Source of the DNA: Methylobacterium sp. Leaf91
GTDB taxonomy: Bacteria; Pseudomonadota; Alphaproteobacteria; Rhizobiales; Beijerinckiaceae
Direction: 5' to 3'
Assembly (NCBI RefSeq): GCF_001422815.1
Contig: NZ_LMMP01000003.1
Span: forward strand, 100,960-164,959
DNA: 64,000 nucleotides
Shown in pieces: positions 1 through 8,698 of this stretch (position 1 is the stretch's first letter; every line of letters starts with the position of its first letter). Both the position numbers and the translations under genes were made by a program. The notes beneath the pieces were generated by a model, which was given only the letters and a program-made list of their open reading frames with translations, did no database searches and was not told the DNA's origin.

Positions 1-99
1 CACAGCGTCCGCCACCGCCTGAAGCTGGCTCTCGGGAAGCGCGCGAAGAGCAGACGTCTCGTCAAGCCCGTCGAGGATCGAGGTTTCTATCCGTGACAC
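1..99 (-). CDS. dxs: 1-deoxy-D-xylulose-5-phosphate synthase, N-terminal fragment (runs off the window)
   Basis: Only the first 33 codons are inside the window. Reading leftwards from a GTG at 99-97 gives an N-terminus containing SILDGLDETSALRALPESQL. This resembles the start of Dxs proteins, where an LRxLPxxxL segment sits about 20-30 residues in. Dxs condenses pyruvate and glyceraldehyde 3-phosphate in the first step of the MEP isoprenoid pathway. A GTGAGG ribosome site lies about 8 bases upstream of the GTG. It follows xseB on the same strand, and xseB-(ispA)-dxs is a common proteobacterial order. The call rests on a short fragment plus this context, so it is moderate. Confidence 0.6.
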   Translation of the reverse strand, partial: MSRIETSILDGLDETSALRALPESQLQAVADAV

Positions 100-196
100 C
101 GAATCAACCTCACGTCCGGAGGGAAGATAAGCGCGCAACTTGTTGCGGCAGATGAATATTTTCGAAAGAGCCACAGATCATCACGACCTCCTGGGC

Positions 197-481
197 TCAG
201 CCGACATCGAGGGGAGCGACCCCCGCCGCGCGCCCATCGGGCCCCAGCGTGATCGTCTGGATCCGCGCCTCGGCCTTCCGCAGCAGGCCTTCGCAATGCC
301 GCTTCAGGGCCTCGCCGCGCTCGTAGATCGTAACCGACTCGTCCAGGGGCACATCGCCCTTCTCGAGCCGACGTACGATCTCCTCGAGCTGTTCGAGCGC
401 CTTCTCGAACGGCAGATCGAGCCCCTCACCGGACGCATTCGAATCGGTTGTCGCCGCCACGGCGGATCGGGCTGTGGTCAT
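197..481 (-). CDS. xseB: Exodeoxyribonuclease VII small subunit
   Basis: This 94-residue protein matches XseB in length and sequence. Its core [20 protein letters not shown], followed by [16 protein letters not shown], is the family signature of two amphipathic helices. XseB forms the ExoVII complex with XseA, a cytosolic single-strand exonuclease acting from both ends in repair and recombination. The first 20 residues are poorly conserved, so the true start could lie a few codons inside. It precedes the dxs start by about 100 bases on the same strand. The large subunit gene xseA is not in the window. Confidence 0.93.
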   Translation of the reverse strand: MTTARSAVAATTDSNASGEGLDLPFEKALEQLEEIVRRLEKGDVPLDESVTIYERGEALKRHCEGLLRKAEARIQTITLGPDGRAAGVAPLDVG

Positions 482-641
482 CCCAGGGTACCCCTCATCG
501 TGCCGGTCTAAGCCTGCGCCCGCCCGCCCGACAAGCCCAAGGGGGCGTCAGCTGCTCTATCGGCGTGCAGTTCGTCAAGGGTGGCGTCGTTTCGGCCACA
601 CTCGATTCGGCACAATTCTAAGCTGGGCCGAGGCCTGTTCT

Positions 642-1154
642 TCACCCCAACGTGAGAACGAACGGGGTTCCCTCGAACGCATCCGCGCCCCGCCCGATCC
701 CAGCGATGGCGGCCGACATCCGTCCCTCGCGCGCCAGTAGCCGGTCGGCGATGTCCACGAACAGGGCGTTGGGCGTCGCCGACGGCGATGCGGCGCGCAG
801 AGCAAGGGCGATCTCGGCCTCGTCCCGTTCCGGGGACAGAGCGCAGGCGGCGATATAGGCCGCTGCCGTGGAGCGGCTGATCCCGGCATAGCAGTGGATC
901 AGCAGCGGACGCTCCCGATCCCATGAAGCGGCAAAATCGAGGATTCGACGCACATGAACCTCGCCCGGAAGGACATGCCCGTCGAGGGGAGCGACGATGT
1001 CACTGACTTCGACCACGCAATGGCGCCCGTCGGCAATACTGTCGGGCCGGTCGATCGCGGTACCGACCTTCATCAGCGTCATCAGATGGTTCGCCCCGAT
1101 GCGTTCGAGGGTCTGGGGCAGTTGCGACAGAGGGCAGACGTGAATGTCCGACAT
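642..1154 (-). CDS. Protein tyrosine phosphatase family protein
   Basis: The 170-residue protein carries the cysteine-phosphatase P-loop HCYAGISRST at about residues 87-96, fitting HCx5R(S/T) with Cys and Arg as catalytic residues. It is a small cytosolic protein of the dual-specificity/tyrosine phosphatase fold; the substrate cannot be told from sequence. Its ATG overlaps the stop of the upstream HD-domain gene as TGATG, so translation is probably coupled and the gene is third in a tag-HD-phosphatase operon. No signal peptide or membrane segment is seen. Confidence 0.85.
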   Translation of the reverse strand: MSDIHVCPLSQLPQTLERIGANHLMTLMKVGTAIDRPDSIADGRHCVVEVSDIVAPLDGHVLPGEVHVRRILDFAASWDRERPLLIHCYAGISRSTAAAYIAACALSPERDEAEIALALRAASPSATPNALFVDIADRLLAREGRMSAAIAGIGRGADAFEGTPFVLTLG

Positions 1155-1747
1155 CAGAAATCGTGGCTAAGAGACTGAAAACGAGCGAGGAACCGGGATT
1201 GCGCCTCGGCGATGGGCCACGGCTCGACCAAGGCCAGCGCCTCAGGCCCCGTTTCGTCGGGGTGGCCGAAGATGGTACCGGCTTCCTCCTCGGAAAAGCC
1301 GGCAAGGCGTGTGGCCTCGAGATAGGCCGCGACCGCATCGGCACGCTTGACGAGGCGAACCTCTTCCTCCGTGGGTTCCGCCAAGCCGAAGCGCCGGCGG
1401 ATCGCCGCCATCAGGCGCAACTCCACGCTCTTGTAGGACGGGCCGATCGCCGCCTTGAACGGCGAGATGATGTCACCGATCACGTATTCCGGGGCGTCGT
1501 GCAGCAGGAATTCGAGACGCTGCATCCGGCTCCGGCCGGGCGCCAGATCCGCCCCGAGAGCCTCGACCAGCAAGGCGTGCTGGGCCACGGAAAACGCGTG
1601 CGGTCCGGCGGTCTGGCCGTTCCAGCGGGCGACGCGGGCGAGACCGTGGGCGATGTCGGCGATCTCGATATCCTGCGGCGAGGGGTCGAGGAGATCGAGG
1701 CGCCGGCCCGACAACATCCGCTGCCAGGCGCGGGGGGCGGTGCTCAC
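1154..1747 (-). CDS. HD-domain hydrolase (YfbR-like 5'-nucleotidase family)
   Basis: This 197-residue protein has the HD-superfamily metal-binding pattern: a histidine in HAFSVAQHALLVE, then LLHDAPEYVIGDI with the paired His-Asp, and a later Asp. Spacing and length resemble YfbR-type deoxyribonucleoside 5'-monophosphatases, so a nucleotide phosphohydrolase role is inferred but not proven. The start is a GTG whose first bases overlap the tag stop codon (GTGA), which fixes the start and indicates coupled translation. Its stop in turn overlaps the phosphatase start. Confidence 0.82.
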   Translation of the reverse strand: MSTAPRAWQRMLSGRRLDLLDPSPQDIEIADIAHGLARVARWNGQTAGPHAFSVAQHALLVEALGADLAPGRSRMQRLEFLLHDAPEYVIGDIISPFKAAIGPSYKSVELRLMAAIRRRFGLAEPTEEEVRLVKRADAVAAYLEATRLAGFSEEEAGTIFGHPDETGPEALALVEPWPIAEAQSRFLARFQSLSHDF

Positions 1748-2364
1748 CGATCCACCCCCATGGCGGCGCAGGGAGCCTGTCGATGGCAGCCCATCAGATG
1801 GTCGTTCACCATGCCCACCGCCTGCATGAAGGCATGCACGATGGTGGGGCCGCAGAAGCTGAACCCTTCCGTCTTAAGGGCGCGGGAGATGGTACGCGAG
1901 ACCTCTGTCTCGGTGGCGATGCCGGCCCGGTCCGTCGCCCGGCCCTGGATCGGCCTGCCCTCGACGAAGTCCCACAGGAAGCGCGAGAAGCCGGGGCCGC
2001 GCTCCTCGATGGCGAGAAAGGCGCGGGCGCCCGCGATGGTCCCGACGATCTTGGCGCGGTTCCGGATGATCCCGGTATCCTGCATCAGCCGCTCGACATC
2101 GGCCTGCGTGAACCGTGCGATGGCCTCCGGCTCGAACCCGGCGAAGGCCCGGCGGAAGCCCTCGCGCCGTCGCAGGATGGTGATCCAGGACAGGCCGGCC
2201 TGGAACCCGTCGAGGATCAGTTTCTCGTACAAGGCCCGGCCGTCACGCTCGGGCACGCCCCATTCGGTGTCGTGATAAGCGACGTAGACCGGGTCGAGCC
2301 CGGCCCACCAGCAGCGCGGGCAGCCGTCGGAATGATGGATCAGGCCTGTGGAATCGTCGGACAT
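1744..2364 (-). CDS. tag: DNA-3-methyladenine glycosylase I
   Basis: The 206-residue protein matches the Tag family throughout: N-terminal CPRCWW zinc-ligand cysteine, YHDTEWGVP, the catalytic region GFQAGLSWITILRRREGFR, and a C-terminal zinc-binding CGPTIVHAFMQAVGMVNDH. Tag excises 3-methyladenine from alkylated DNA in base-excision repair. It leads a tightly coupled minus-strand operon with an HD hydrolase and a tyrosine phosphatase. A 317-base repeat-bearing gap separates it from ygfZ, so it probably has its own promoter. Confidence 0.95.
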   Translation of the reverse strand: MSDDSTGLIHHSDGCPRCWWAGLDPVYVAYHDTEWGVPERDGRALYEKLILDGFQAGLSWITILRRREGFRRAFAGFEPEAIARFTQADVERLMQDTGIIRNRAKIVGTIAGARAFLAIEERGPGFSRFLWDFVEGRPIQGRATDRAGIATETEVSRTISRALKTEGFSFCGPTIVHAFMQAVGMVNDHLMGCHRQAPCAAMGVDR

Positions 2365-2456
2365 GGGATCGAGCGTAATCGGAACGGATCAAGAACGCCA
2401 GATGGGCTGAGAACGCAGGGAGGCAGGGTCGTCGTCAGGACCGATCAAGTGCGCAT

Positions 2457-2650
2457 CCCCTCTCCCCGCACGCCGGGAGAGGGCCGCGACGACCCCGTCG
2501 TCGGCGCGGCGAGGCGGCAGCCGAAGGTGCGGGGGCTCGGTCCAAGGAGCCTCTTCCGAAATCGCCCCCTCACCGTCGCTCCGGCTTCGCCTCCACTCAC
2601 CGAAGGCACGACGGGGTGCCTTCGGTCCTCTCCCCGCAAGCGGGGAGAGG
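2457..2650. repeat. Extragenic palindromic repeat element between tag and ygfZ
   Basis: The gap 2365-2681 has no convincing gene. It holds two hairpins: CCCTCTCCC at 2458-2466 pairing with GGGAGAGGG at 2475-2483, and CCTCTCCCCGC at 2627-2637 pairing with GCGGGGAGAGG at 2640-2650. Between them lies C-rich mosaic sequence. Very similar CTCTCCC/GGGAGAGG hairpins recur at about 26180 and 54500, so this is a dispersed genomic repeat, not a single-site regulator. Confidence 0.75.
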
Positions 2651-2681
2651 TGCGCTCACCGGGTGTCGTTGTCGCCACCGA

Positions 2682-3533
2682 TCACCCGGCCGGCGCCACC
2701 TCCGGGAAGGCGAAGGTGGCGAAGGAGGGTTTCTCGACGCCGAGGATCGCCGCACCGGCGCGCACCGGCTCACCGGCGGCGACCGCATCGGCGAGGCGGT
2801 CGAGACGGAGCATGGCGAGGCCGCGCGCTCCCGACACGCTCCCGATCGTGCCGAGCCCCCGCGCTCCCGCAGTCACCTCCGCGCCGGAGGTCACGGCCTC
2901 CCCGTCGCGGGAGATCACCGGAACGATGCGGGTGCGGGCCGTGCCGCGATGCTGCATGCGTGACACGACTTCCTGGCCGACATAGCAACCCTTCTTGAAA
3001 TCGACACCGCCGAGTTGGTCCATCAGCGCCTCGTGCGGGAAGGCATCGCCATAGGTGAAGTCGCGTCCGCCCTCGGGAATGCCGAGGGCGATGCGGTGGG
3101 CGTGGTAATCCGCCTCGGTGGCATCGGCCGAGAACGCGCCCTCGGCGAAGACGAGGCGCTCGCCCAACGCCGGTAGACGCCCTTCGCGGAGGCGCTCGGT
3201 GGCGGCGGCGGCCTCCGCCCCGCCCCAGGCGGCGGCGAGCCCCAGGGTCGGGTCGACGGCGATCGTCACCTTGGCGCGCAGGCGGTAGAGCGTGAGGCGC
3301 TTGGCGAGCGCCGGGGCCTGATCGGCCGGGCAATCCAGGCGGAAGCCGTCGCCGGAGCGCCAGATCAGGAAATCGAACAGGATCTTGCCCTGCGGGGTCA
3401 GCAGCCCGCCGAGCCGCGCCTCACCCGGTTCGAGGGTCTCGATATTGCAGGTCACCACGCCCTGGAGAAAACTCGCGGCCTCCTCGCCCGCGATGACGAT
3501 GACGGCGCGGTCCGGCAGCAGGGCAATCGGCAT
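2682..3533 (-). CDS. ygfZ: YgfZ/GcvT-domain folate-binding iron-sulfur cluster protein
   Basis: The 283-residue protein contains the YgfZ signature KGCYVGQEVVSRMQHRG at about residues 180-196; the Cys of KGCYxGQE is the conserved functional residue. YgfZ/IBA57 proteins bind folate in a GcvT-like fold and help maintain or repair a subset of [4Fe-4S] enzymes. A clear GAGGAG ribosome site lies 5-6 bases before the ATG. The next gene, pyrC, is divergent, leaving about 150 bases for both promoters. The gene is not adjacent to the suf operon, which lies about 20 kb away. Confidence 0.92.
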   Translation of the reverse strand: MPIALLPDRAVIVIAGEEAASFLQGVVTCNIETLEPGEARLGGLLTPQGKILFDFLIWRSGDGFRLDCPADQAPALAKRLTLYRLRAKVTIAVDPTLGLAAAWGGAEAAAATERLREGRLPALGERLVFAEGAFSADATEADYHAHRIALGIPEGGRDFTYGDAFPHEALMDQLGGVDFKKGCYVGQEVVSRMQHRGTARTRIVPVISRDGEAVTSGAEVTAGARGLGTIGSVSGARGLAMLRLDRLADAVAAGEPVRAGAAILGVEKPSFATFAFPEVAPAG

Positions 3534-3684
3534 GACAACTCCTCGACATTCTCCCGCGAAGTCCTCGGCGCGCCAACGTGAAGCTGCGCCGCGAGCCCAT
3601 CCGCGAGGTACGACGTTGCGCGCCGCACGAGGCTGACATAAGCCGCCGCCACCCGCGTCTCAACGCCGTTCAGGAGCGACCCCG

Positions 3685-5019
3685 ATGGACCAGCCCTTCG
3701 ATCTCCTCCTCACCGGCGGCACGATCGTCAATCACGACGGCGAGCACGCTGCCGATCTCGGCATCAGGAACGGGCGCGTTGCCGCCATCGGCGACCTGTC
3801 CCGGGCCGAGGGCGAGCGCCAGGATTGCACAGGCCTGCACCTGCTGCCGGGTGTCATCGACACCCAGGTCCATTTCCGCGAACCCGGCCTCGACCATAAG
3901 GAAGATCTCGAATCGGGCTCCCGCGCGGCGGTGATGGGCGGCGTGACCGCCGTGTTCGAGATGCCCAATACCAGCCCGCTGACCACCAGCGCCGAGACCC
4001 TCGCCGACAAGGTGGCGCGCGGGCACCACCGCATGCATTGCGACTTCGCCTTCTGGGTCGGCGGCACCCACGAGAACGCCCATGAGGTCGCCACCCTAGA
4101 GCGCCTGCCGGGCGCGGCGGGGATCAAGGTCTTCGTCGGCTCCTCCACCGGCGCGCTCCTGGTCGAGGACGATGCCGGCGTCGCGGAGATCCTGAAGCGC
4201 ACCCGGCGCCGGGCCGCCTTCCACGCCGAGGACGAGCCCATGCTGCGCGAGCGCAAGGGCCTGCGGGTGCCGGGCGATCCGTCCTCCCACCCGGTCTGGC
4301 GCTCGCCCGGGGCCGCGCTGAAGGCGACGCAGCGTCTGGTGCGGATCGCGCGGGAGACGGGTGCCCGCATCCACATCCTGCACATCTCCACGGCGGAGGA
4401 GATGGTGTATCTTGCCGACCATAAGGACGTGGCCAGCGTCGAGGTGACGCCGCACCATCTCACCCTCGACGGGACCGAGGCCTATGCCCGTCTCGGCACC
4501 CTGGTGCAGATGAACCCGCCGGTGCGTGACGCTGCTCACCGCGACGGGATCTGGCGCGGGCTGGCGCAGGGCGTCGCCGACATCCTCGGCTCGGACCACG
4601 CGCCGCACCTGCTGGAGGAGAAGGCCAAGCCCTACCCGGATTCCCCCTCCGGCATGACCGGCGTCCAGACGCTGGTCCCGATCATGCTCGACCATGTCGC
4701 CAACGGACGGCTGTCCCTCGCCCGCTTCGTCGACATGACCAGCGCCGGTCCGAAGCGCCTGTTCGGCATCAGCCGCAAGGGCCGGCTCTCGGCGGGCTAC
4801 GATGCCGACGTGACGGTGGTGGACCTCAAGCGCCGCGAGACCATCCGCAACCCATGGATCGCGTCCAAATGCGGCTGGACCCCTTATGACGGCGTCACCG
4901 TCACCGGCTGGCCGGTGGGCACGATCGTGCGGGGAAAGCGGGTGATGTGGCAGGGCGAGCTCGTCGGGCCTTCGAGCGGCGAAGCAGTGGTGTTCGACGA
5001 GGCCCTGCCGACGAGGTGA
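3685..5019 (+). CDS. pyrC: Dihydroorotase (class I type)
   Basis: The 444-residue protein is an amidohydrolase of the dihydroorotase family. Metal ligands are visible as VHFRE (His-x-x-Arg-Glu variant of HxR), the carbamylated-lysine region GIKVFVGSS, HxLHIST, and the catalytic Asp in GSDHAPH. It cyclises N-carbamoyl-aspartate to dihydroorotate in pyrimidine synthesis. Related hydantoinases are the main alternative, but GSDHAPHLLEEK and the MPNT motif favour dihydroorotase. CAGGAG precedes the ATG. A strong hairpin terminator follows directly, so it is monocistronic. Confidence 0.9.
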   Translation: MDQPFDLLLTGGTIVNHDGEHAADLGIRNGRVAAIGDLSRAEGERQDCTGLHLLPGVIDTQVHFREPGLDHKEDLESGSRAAVMGGVTAVFEMPNTSPLTTSAETLADKVARGHHRMHCDFAFWVGGTHENAHEVATLERLPGAAGIKVFVGSSTGALLVEDDAGVAEILKRTRRRAAFHAEDEPMLRERKGLRVPGDPSSHPVWRSPGAALKATQRLVRIARETGARIHILHISTAEEMVYLADHKDVASVEVTPHHLTLDGTEAYARLGTLVQMNPPVRDAAHRDGIWRGLAQGVADILGSDHAPHLLEEKAKPYPDSPSGMTGVQTLVPIMLDHVANGRLSLARFVDMTSAGPKRLFGISRKGRLSAGYDADVTVVDLKRRETIRNPWIASKCGWTPYDGVTVTGWPVGTIVRGKRVMWQGELVGPSSGEAVVFDEALPTR

Positions 5020-5057
5020 GGCCCACGCTCCAAGGCCGACCCGGCCCATAAACGCAT

Positions 5058-5092
5058 CGAGCCGCCCGGACATGCCCGAGCGGCTCGTTTTT
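5058..5092 (+). terminator. Rho-independent terminator of pyrC
   Basis: CGAGCCGC at 5058-5065 pairs with GCGGCTCG at 5080-5087, followed by a run of T residues. It sits about 40 bases after the pyrC stop. Confidence 0.85.
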
Positions 5093-5140
5093 GATCATAG
5101 GCTCATCGTCAATGGGCCGGGTGCGGCCCCGTAGCGTGTC

Positions 5141-5446
5141 TCAATGCTGCGGAGCGGTGGTGAAGGCGCCGCCGCGGATGCGCTCGGGAAAACCCTCGGC
5201 ATAGCGCGCCGTGGCATCCTCGCCATAGGTCATGACCAATTCCTGGAACGCGGCGAAGAGGGCCGCCTGCGCCATGCAATCACCGTCGAGACCGTCGAGA
5301 CAGCCTTCCGCGAACGCTTCCGAGACGTAGCCGAGGGCTACGCGCTTGTCGTCGAGATCGGCCTCGAAGGGCGCGGGGGCGGTGTCGATCTGCATGGCGA
5401 TAACATCGGTTGCGCCGAAGAATGGCTCGGCGGATGACCGAAACAT
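5141..5446 (-). CDS. Conserved hypothetical protein, small acidic
   Basis: I do not recognise this protein. The convincing part reads from MQIDTAPAPFEADLDD to the C-terminus: about 84 acidic, soluble residues with no membrane segment or known motif. Three starts are possible: 5566 (ATGA overlap with the upstream gene, but a low-complexity N-terminus and its ribosome site is too close), 5446 (used here) and 5395. None has a good ribosome site at proper spacing. It follows the TIGR02301-type gene and may be its operon partner. Confidence 0.6.
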   Translation of the reverse strand: MFRSSAEPFFGATDVIAMQIDTAPAPFEADLDDKRVALGYVSEAFAEGCLDGLDGDCMAQAALFAAFQELVMTYGEDATARYAEGFPERIRGGAFTTAPQH

Positions 5447-5562
5447 AGGCTGAGCTTCGCGCGTCGGGAAGCCAAGAATTGCGAAGCGGTTAACGCCGGC
5501 GGTCGAATACGACGAATTTCCTTCAGCCTTGCGCGCTGTATCCCAAGCGCAACATCTCCGCC

Positions 5563-6033
5563 TCATCCTCCGAAACGGCTGGCCAGGGCGTGCGAAAGCC
5601 GTTCCCCTTCAGCGACATAGCGGGACGCAGCCTCGGTCGCCGAAGGCGTGCAGGCCCGGTAGGTGAGGGAGTAACCGCGATACCCTCGGTTATACGCCCC
5701 GGCGAGACGGTCCCGCCGGCCGGGCGTCACTCCCTCGGCCTCCATTAACGCCTTCATCCGGGTGGGCCATTCGGCGGCGTCCGGTGCCGCGCAGAGGCCG
5801 CGCAGGAAGGAGAGGGAGCCGATGATCTCGGAGAGCCGCATCAGGTCCCGGTCGTAGGGAGCGGGCGGCGGCTCGGCGGGGGCAGGGGGCTCCTTGTCCT
5901 TCTCGGGGGCCTTCTGCGCGGGTCGCCCTGGGTTGGCGCGCTGCTGAGCCGAAGCGAGATCGGGCATGCCCACCGCGAGGGCGGCGAACAGCAGCACAGG
6001 CGACAGGCATCGCCTCACCCACGACACAGCCAC
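5563..6033 (-). CDS. TIGR02301 family exported protein
   Basis: The C-terminal half, from YDRDLMRLSEIIGSLSFLR through NRGYRGYSLTYRACT, matches the alphaproteobacterial TIGR02301 family of unknown function. A GTG at 6033 is chosen because GGAGG lies 7 bases upstream and because it gives a clean signal peptide (VRRCLSPVLLFAALAVG... ending ASAQQ). A Pro/Lys/Glu-rich linker follows, then the conserved domain, so the mature protein is probably periplasmic. An upstream ATG at 6114 would bury the signal peptide. It lies just downstream of the Nudix gene on the same strand. Confidence 0.8.
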   Translation of the reverse strand: MAVSWVRRCLSPVLLFAALAVGMPDLASAQQRANPGRPAQKAPEKDKEPPAPAEPPPAPYDRDLMRLSEIIGSLSFLRGLCAAPDAAEWPTRMKALMEAEGVTPGRRDRLAGAYNRGYRGYSLTYRACTPSATEAASRYVAEGERLSHALASRFGG

Positions 6034-6110
6034 GCCCCGTCCTCCGTCGCCCCGAACCTCGTCCGTCAGGCTTACACCGTTTCCCGGCCAGGACGAGGCG
6101 CGCGTCGGCC

Positions 6111-6596
6111 TCATCGTGATTCCGGTTGGCCACCGAAGCCTGCGACCTGCGCAAAGGCCTCGTCCACCGTGTCCCGCAATCCCGGCGTGGTGGCGAGATC
6201 CGCGAGTTCCTCGGGAAGAGCCCAGCGCACGCCGAGAGCTTCGGGGCCGGGAGCCGGCTCGCCGCCTGCCCAGAGGGCGGCATGGGGATGGACGACGTAA
6301 TGATGGCGCACGCGTCCGTCCTCGCCCTTCAGGATGATTTCCGTGGGGGTCAGGGAGCGGACGACCACGGCCGAGACTCCGACCTCCTCGTTCAGTTCGC
6401 GCAGAGCGGCCTGCGCCAGGGTCTCACCGGGCTCCACCAGCCCGCCGGGAAGCGTCCAGACTCCGCGAAGGGGCTCGTTGGCCCTGGCGGCCAGCAAGAC
6501 CCGTCCGTCGCGGATGACGGCGATGGACGCGCCGACAAAGGGACGTGTCGGGAAAAGTCGCCCCTCTGAGCCGTCCTCGCTCGCTGTATCGCTCAT
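6111..6596 (-). CDS. Nudix hydrolase
   Basis: The protein starting at 6596 (MSDTASEDG) has 161 residues and a perfect Nudix box, GGLVEPGETLAQAALRELNE followed by EVGV, fitting GX5EX7REUXEEXGU. Nudix enzymes hydrolyse nucleoside diphosphates linked to other moieties. The sequence around WTLPGG and the 160-residue size suggest an ADP-ribose pyrophosphatase or MutT-like enzyme, but the substrate is not readable. It lies 13 bases after the secreted protein gene and probably shares its transcript. Confidence 0.9.
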   Translation of the reverse strand: MSDTASEDGSEGRLFPTRPFVGASIAVIRDGRVLLAARANEPLRGVWTLPGGLVEPGETLAQAALRELNEEVGVSAVVVRSLTPTEIILKGEDGRVRHHYVVHPHAALWAGGEPAPGPEALGVRWALPEELADLATTPGLRDTVDEAFAQVAGFGGQPESR

Positions 6597-6609
6597 GAGG
6601 CTCGCCGAT

Positions 6610-7773
6610 TCACGGTTGCGGAGAGATGAGCGCGACCCGGCCGTCGGCAAGGCCGACGAGCAGGCGCGTGCGGGTGCCTTGGCCGATGGCGGCAACGCCA
6701 AAGGCGGCAAGGCCGGGCAGGGGAACGCGCTTCACCTCGCGGATGCCGTCCTTCAACGACAGGATCGCCAGGCCGCTCCGATCCGCCACCGGCACAGCGA
6801 GTTCCGGGACGCCATCCCCATCGGCATCGACAAGGGCCGACAGATCGGCCCCGCCCTCGCCTGGGGCCAGGGTGGTGTAGCCTGGTGCCTCTCCGATCAG
6901 GCGAAGGACTCCACCCTCATAGGCCCAAAGCTGGAGGATACCGGCCCCGTCCGGAGCCGCCACGGCGACGATACGGGGCTGTCCGGCTTTCGACACGTCG
7001 CCGATTGCCGCGAGGGTCAGCGCCTGCCCGCCTGCTCCCGGCTCTTGGACGGGACTTCGGGCAAGGACGGTCCAGGCCTTGTCGGCTTCCGCCGGGGGCT
7101 TGTTCGCGTCGGTTGTCGTCTTGCCCACGACGGCCAAAGCCGATCCGCCGCTTTGCGCCGTCACCGCGACGACGACCGGCCGACCATCGACGAGGGCGGC
7201 AATCGGTCGGCGCAGGGCGAAGGCCGCCCCGGCCCCGGCGGCGACGGCGGTGGTCACGATGGGCACGGGCTTCGGGTCGGCGCTCATTCCCACCGGCTGG
7301 CGCTCGCGGATGGTGAGCGTGGCCGCGCGTTCGGGCTCGCTGGCATTGGGACGGACGGAATCGGACAGGTAGGCACTGACCGCACCGAGGGTCGCGCGCC
7401 GGGTGCCGGGAATGGCGCCGCGCGGCGTCTCGGAAGCGATGAGGCCGTCGATGGCCTCGACACCGAGCAGGGTTGTGGCGACCTTGCCGTCGGCGAGGGT
7501 CAGCGCCGCACCGCCCTCGTCGCCCCACAGGACGGCCAGCGGCACATCCTCCACCACCTCGCCCTTCAATCCCTTGGGACGGGCGAGCGGAAGGAGGCCG
7601 GAGGTCGCCACCGCAAGGGACACCTCGCTGCCGGGGCCGCGCATGGCACGCGCCCTGAACGGCAGGTCGAGGATCGTCACCACCGGGTCGGCTCGGACCG
7701 GTTGCGGGCTCAGGGACGAAGCGACGAGAAGGGAAACCGCGAGGAGCGCCGAGCGCGCACCTCGTTCAGACAT
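6610..7773 (-). CDS. Exported protein of unknown function with FG-GAP/VCBS-like repeats
   Basis: This 387-residue protein begins with a signal peptide (SALLAVSLLVASSL, cleavage near VRADP). The rest is rich in Gly, Ala and Val, with repeated short beta segments such as ALVDADGDGVPELAVPVAD. That stretch resembles the calcium-binding loop of FG-GAP/VCBS beta-propeller repeats, so an exported beta-propeller is the best structural guess. I recognise no enzyme motif. Its start overlaps the SDR stop by 8 bases, placing it second in an SDR-exported protein-Nudix run. Confidence 0.7.
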   Translation of the reverse strand: MSERGARSALLAVSLLVASSLSPQPVRADPVVTILDLPFRARAMRGPGSEVSLAVATSGLLPLARPKGLKGEVVEDVPLAVLWGDEGGAALTLADGKVATTLLGVEAIDGLIASETPRGAIPGTRRATLGAVSAYLSDSVRPNASEPERAATLTIRERQPVGMSADPKPVPIVTTAVAAGAGAAFALRRPIAALVDGRPVVVAVTAQSGGSALAVVGKTTTDANKPPAEADKAWTVLARSPVQEPGAGGQALTLAAIGDVSKAGQPRIVAVAAPDGAGILQLWAYEGGVLRLIGEAPGYTTLAPGEGGADLSALVDADGDGVPELAVPVADRSGLAILSLKDGIREVKRVPLPGLAAFGVAAIGQGTRTRLLVGLADGRVALISPQP

Positions 7774-8521
7774 GCTGGCCGCCGTTGATGTGCAACTCGG
7801 CGCCGTTCACGTAGGACGAGGCCTCCGTGCAGAGGAAGTAGATCGCCTTGGCCACCTCGTCGGGCGTGCCGAGGCGCCGCTGCGGGATGCCGGCCACGAT
7901 CTTGTCGGTGCCGGGCGACAGGATCGCCGTGTCGATCTCGCCGGGCGAGATCGCGTTCACCCGCACACCGAGGGGCCCGAAATCGCTGGCCATCTCGCGG
8001 GTCAGGCCGGCGAGCGCCGCCTTCGACGTGCCGTAGGCCGCACCGGCGAACGGATGGACGCGCGAGCCCGCGATCGAGGTGACGTTGACGATGGAACCCT
8101 TGGCGCGGGTGAGTTCCTGGCAGAGGCCGCGCGCCAGGAGCAGAGGGGCGAAGACGTTGACTTGGAAGACCTTGCGCCAGTCGCCGAATTCCGTGGCGAT
8201 GGCGCCGAGGCGCTCGCCATTGGCGCCCTTGGGCGAGATGCCGGCATTGTTGACCAGGGCATGGAGCAGGCCGCCCTCATCCGCCAAGCGTCCGGCCACT
8301 TCGGCGACGCCGCGCATCGTATCCTCCGGGTCGGAGAGATCGACCTGGAGGTGATCCTCCGGCCCCATCTCCCACGGACAATTCTCCGGGAAGGCGTGAC
8401 GCGAACAGGTGATCACCCGCCATCCGGCCGCGGAAAACCGCTTGACCGTGGCGTGGCCGATTCCGCGGCTTGCGCCCGTCAGCAGCATGACGCGGCGGCG
8501 TTCATTGCTCGATATGGCCAA
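7766..8521 (-). CDS. Short-chain dehydrogenase/reductase (SDR) family oxidoreductase
   Basis: The protein has 251 residues with classical SDR features: cofactor loop TGASRGIG near residue 15, NNAG at about residue 91, the catalytic Ser in NVTSIAGS, and YGTSK as the YxxxK pair. The C-terminal NGAELHINGGQHV is also typical. The substrate is unknown. The start is a TTG, supported by GAGGAA about 6 bases upstream. It leads the minus-strand run that continues into the exported protein and Nudix genes. Confidence 0.9.
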   Translation of the reverse strand: MAISSNERRRVMLLTGASRGIGHATVKRFSAAGWRVITCSRHAFPENCPWEMGPEDHLQVDLSDPEDTMRGVAEVAGRLADEGGLLHALVNNAGISPKGANGERLGAIATEFGDWRKVFQVNVFAPLLLARGLCQELTRAKGSIVNVTSIAGSRVHPFAGAAYGTSKAALAGLTREMASDFGPLGVRVNAISPGEIDTAILSPGTDKIVAGIPQRRLGTPDEVAKAIYFLCTEASSYVNGAELHINGGQHV

Positions 8522-8698
8522 AGCCGTTCCTCAGGATTCGGAGGCGGTGGACAGCCGAGATCATCCCGCCGTGCCATGCCAAGGTCTAAGCCGCGGCGGC
8601 CGGGAAATCCAGGGTCGATCCCGCGTCGCAGCAAGACTGGAATCGCTCCAGGAAACTCTTGCCGCGAGGGAACCTGTCTGGCGGCGGAACTCCAGCCC

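Noticed and set aside
3685-5019. Hydantoinase as partner for the racemase at 36118
   Set aside because: It is 31 kb away and its motifs (VHFRE, GSDHAPH) fit dihydroorotase.
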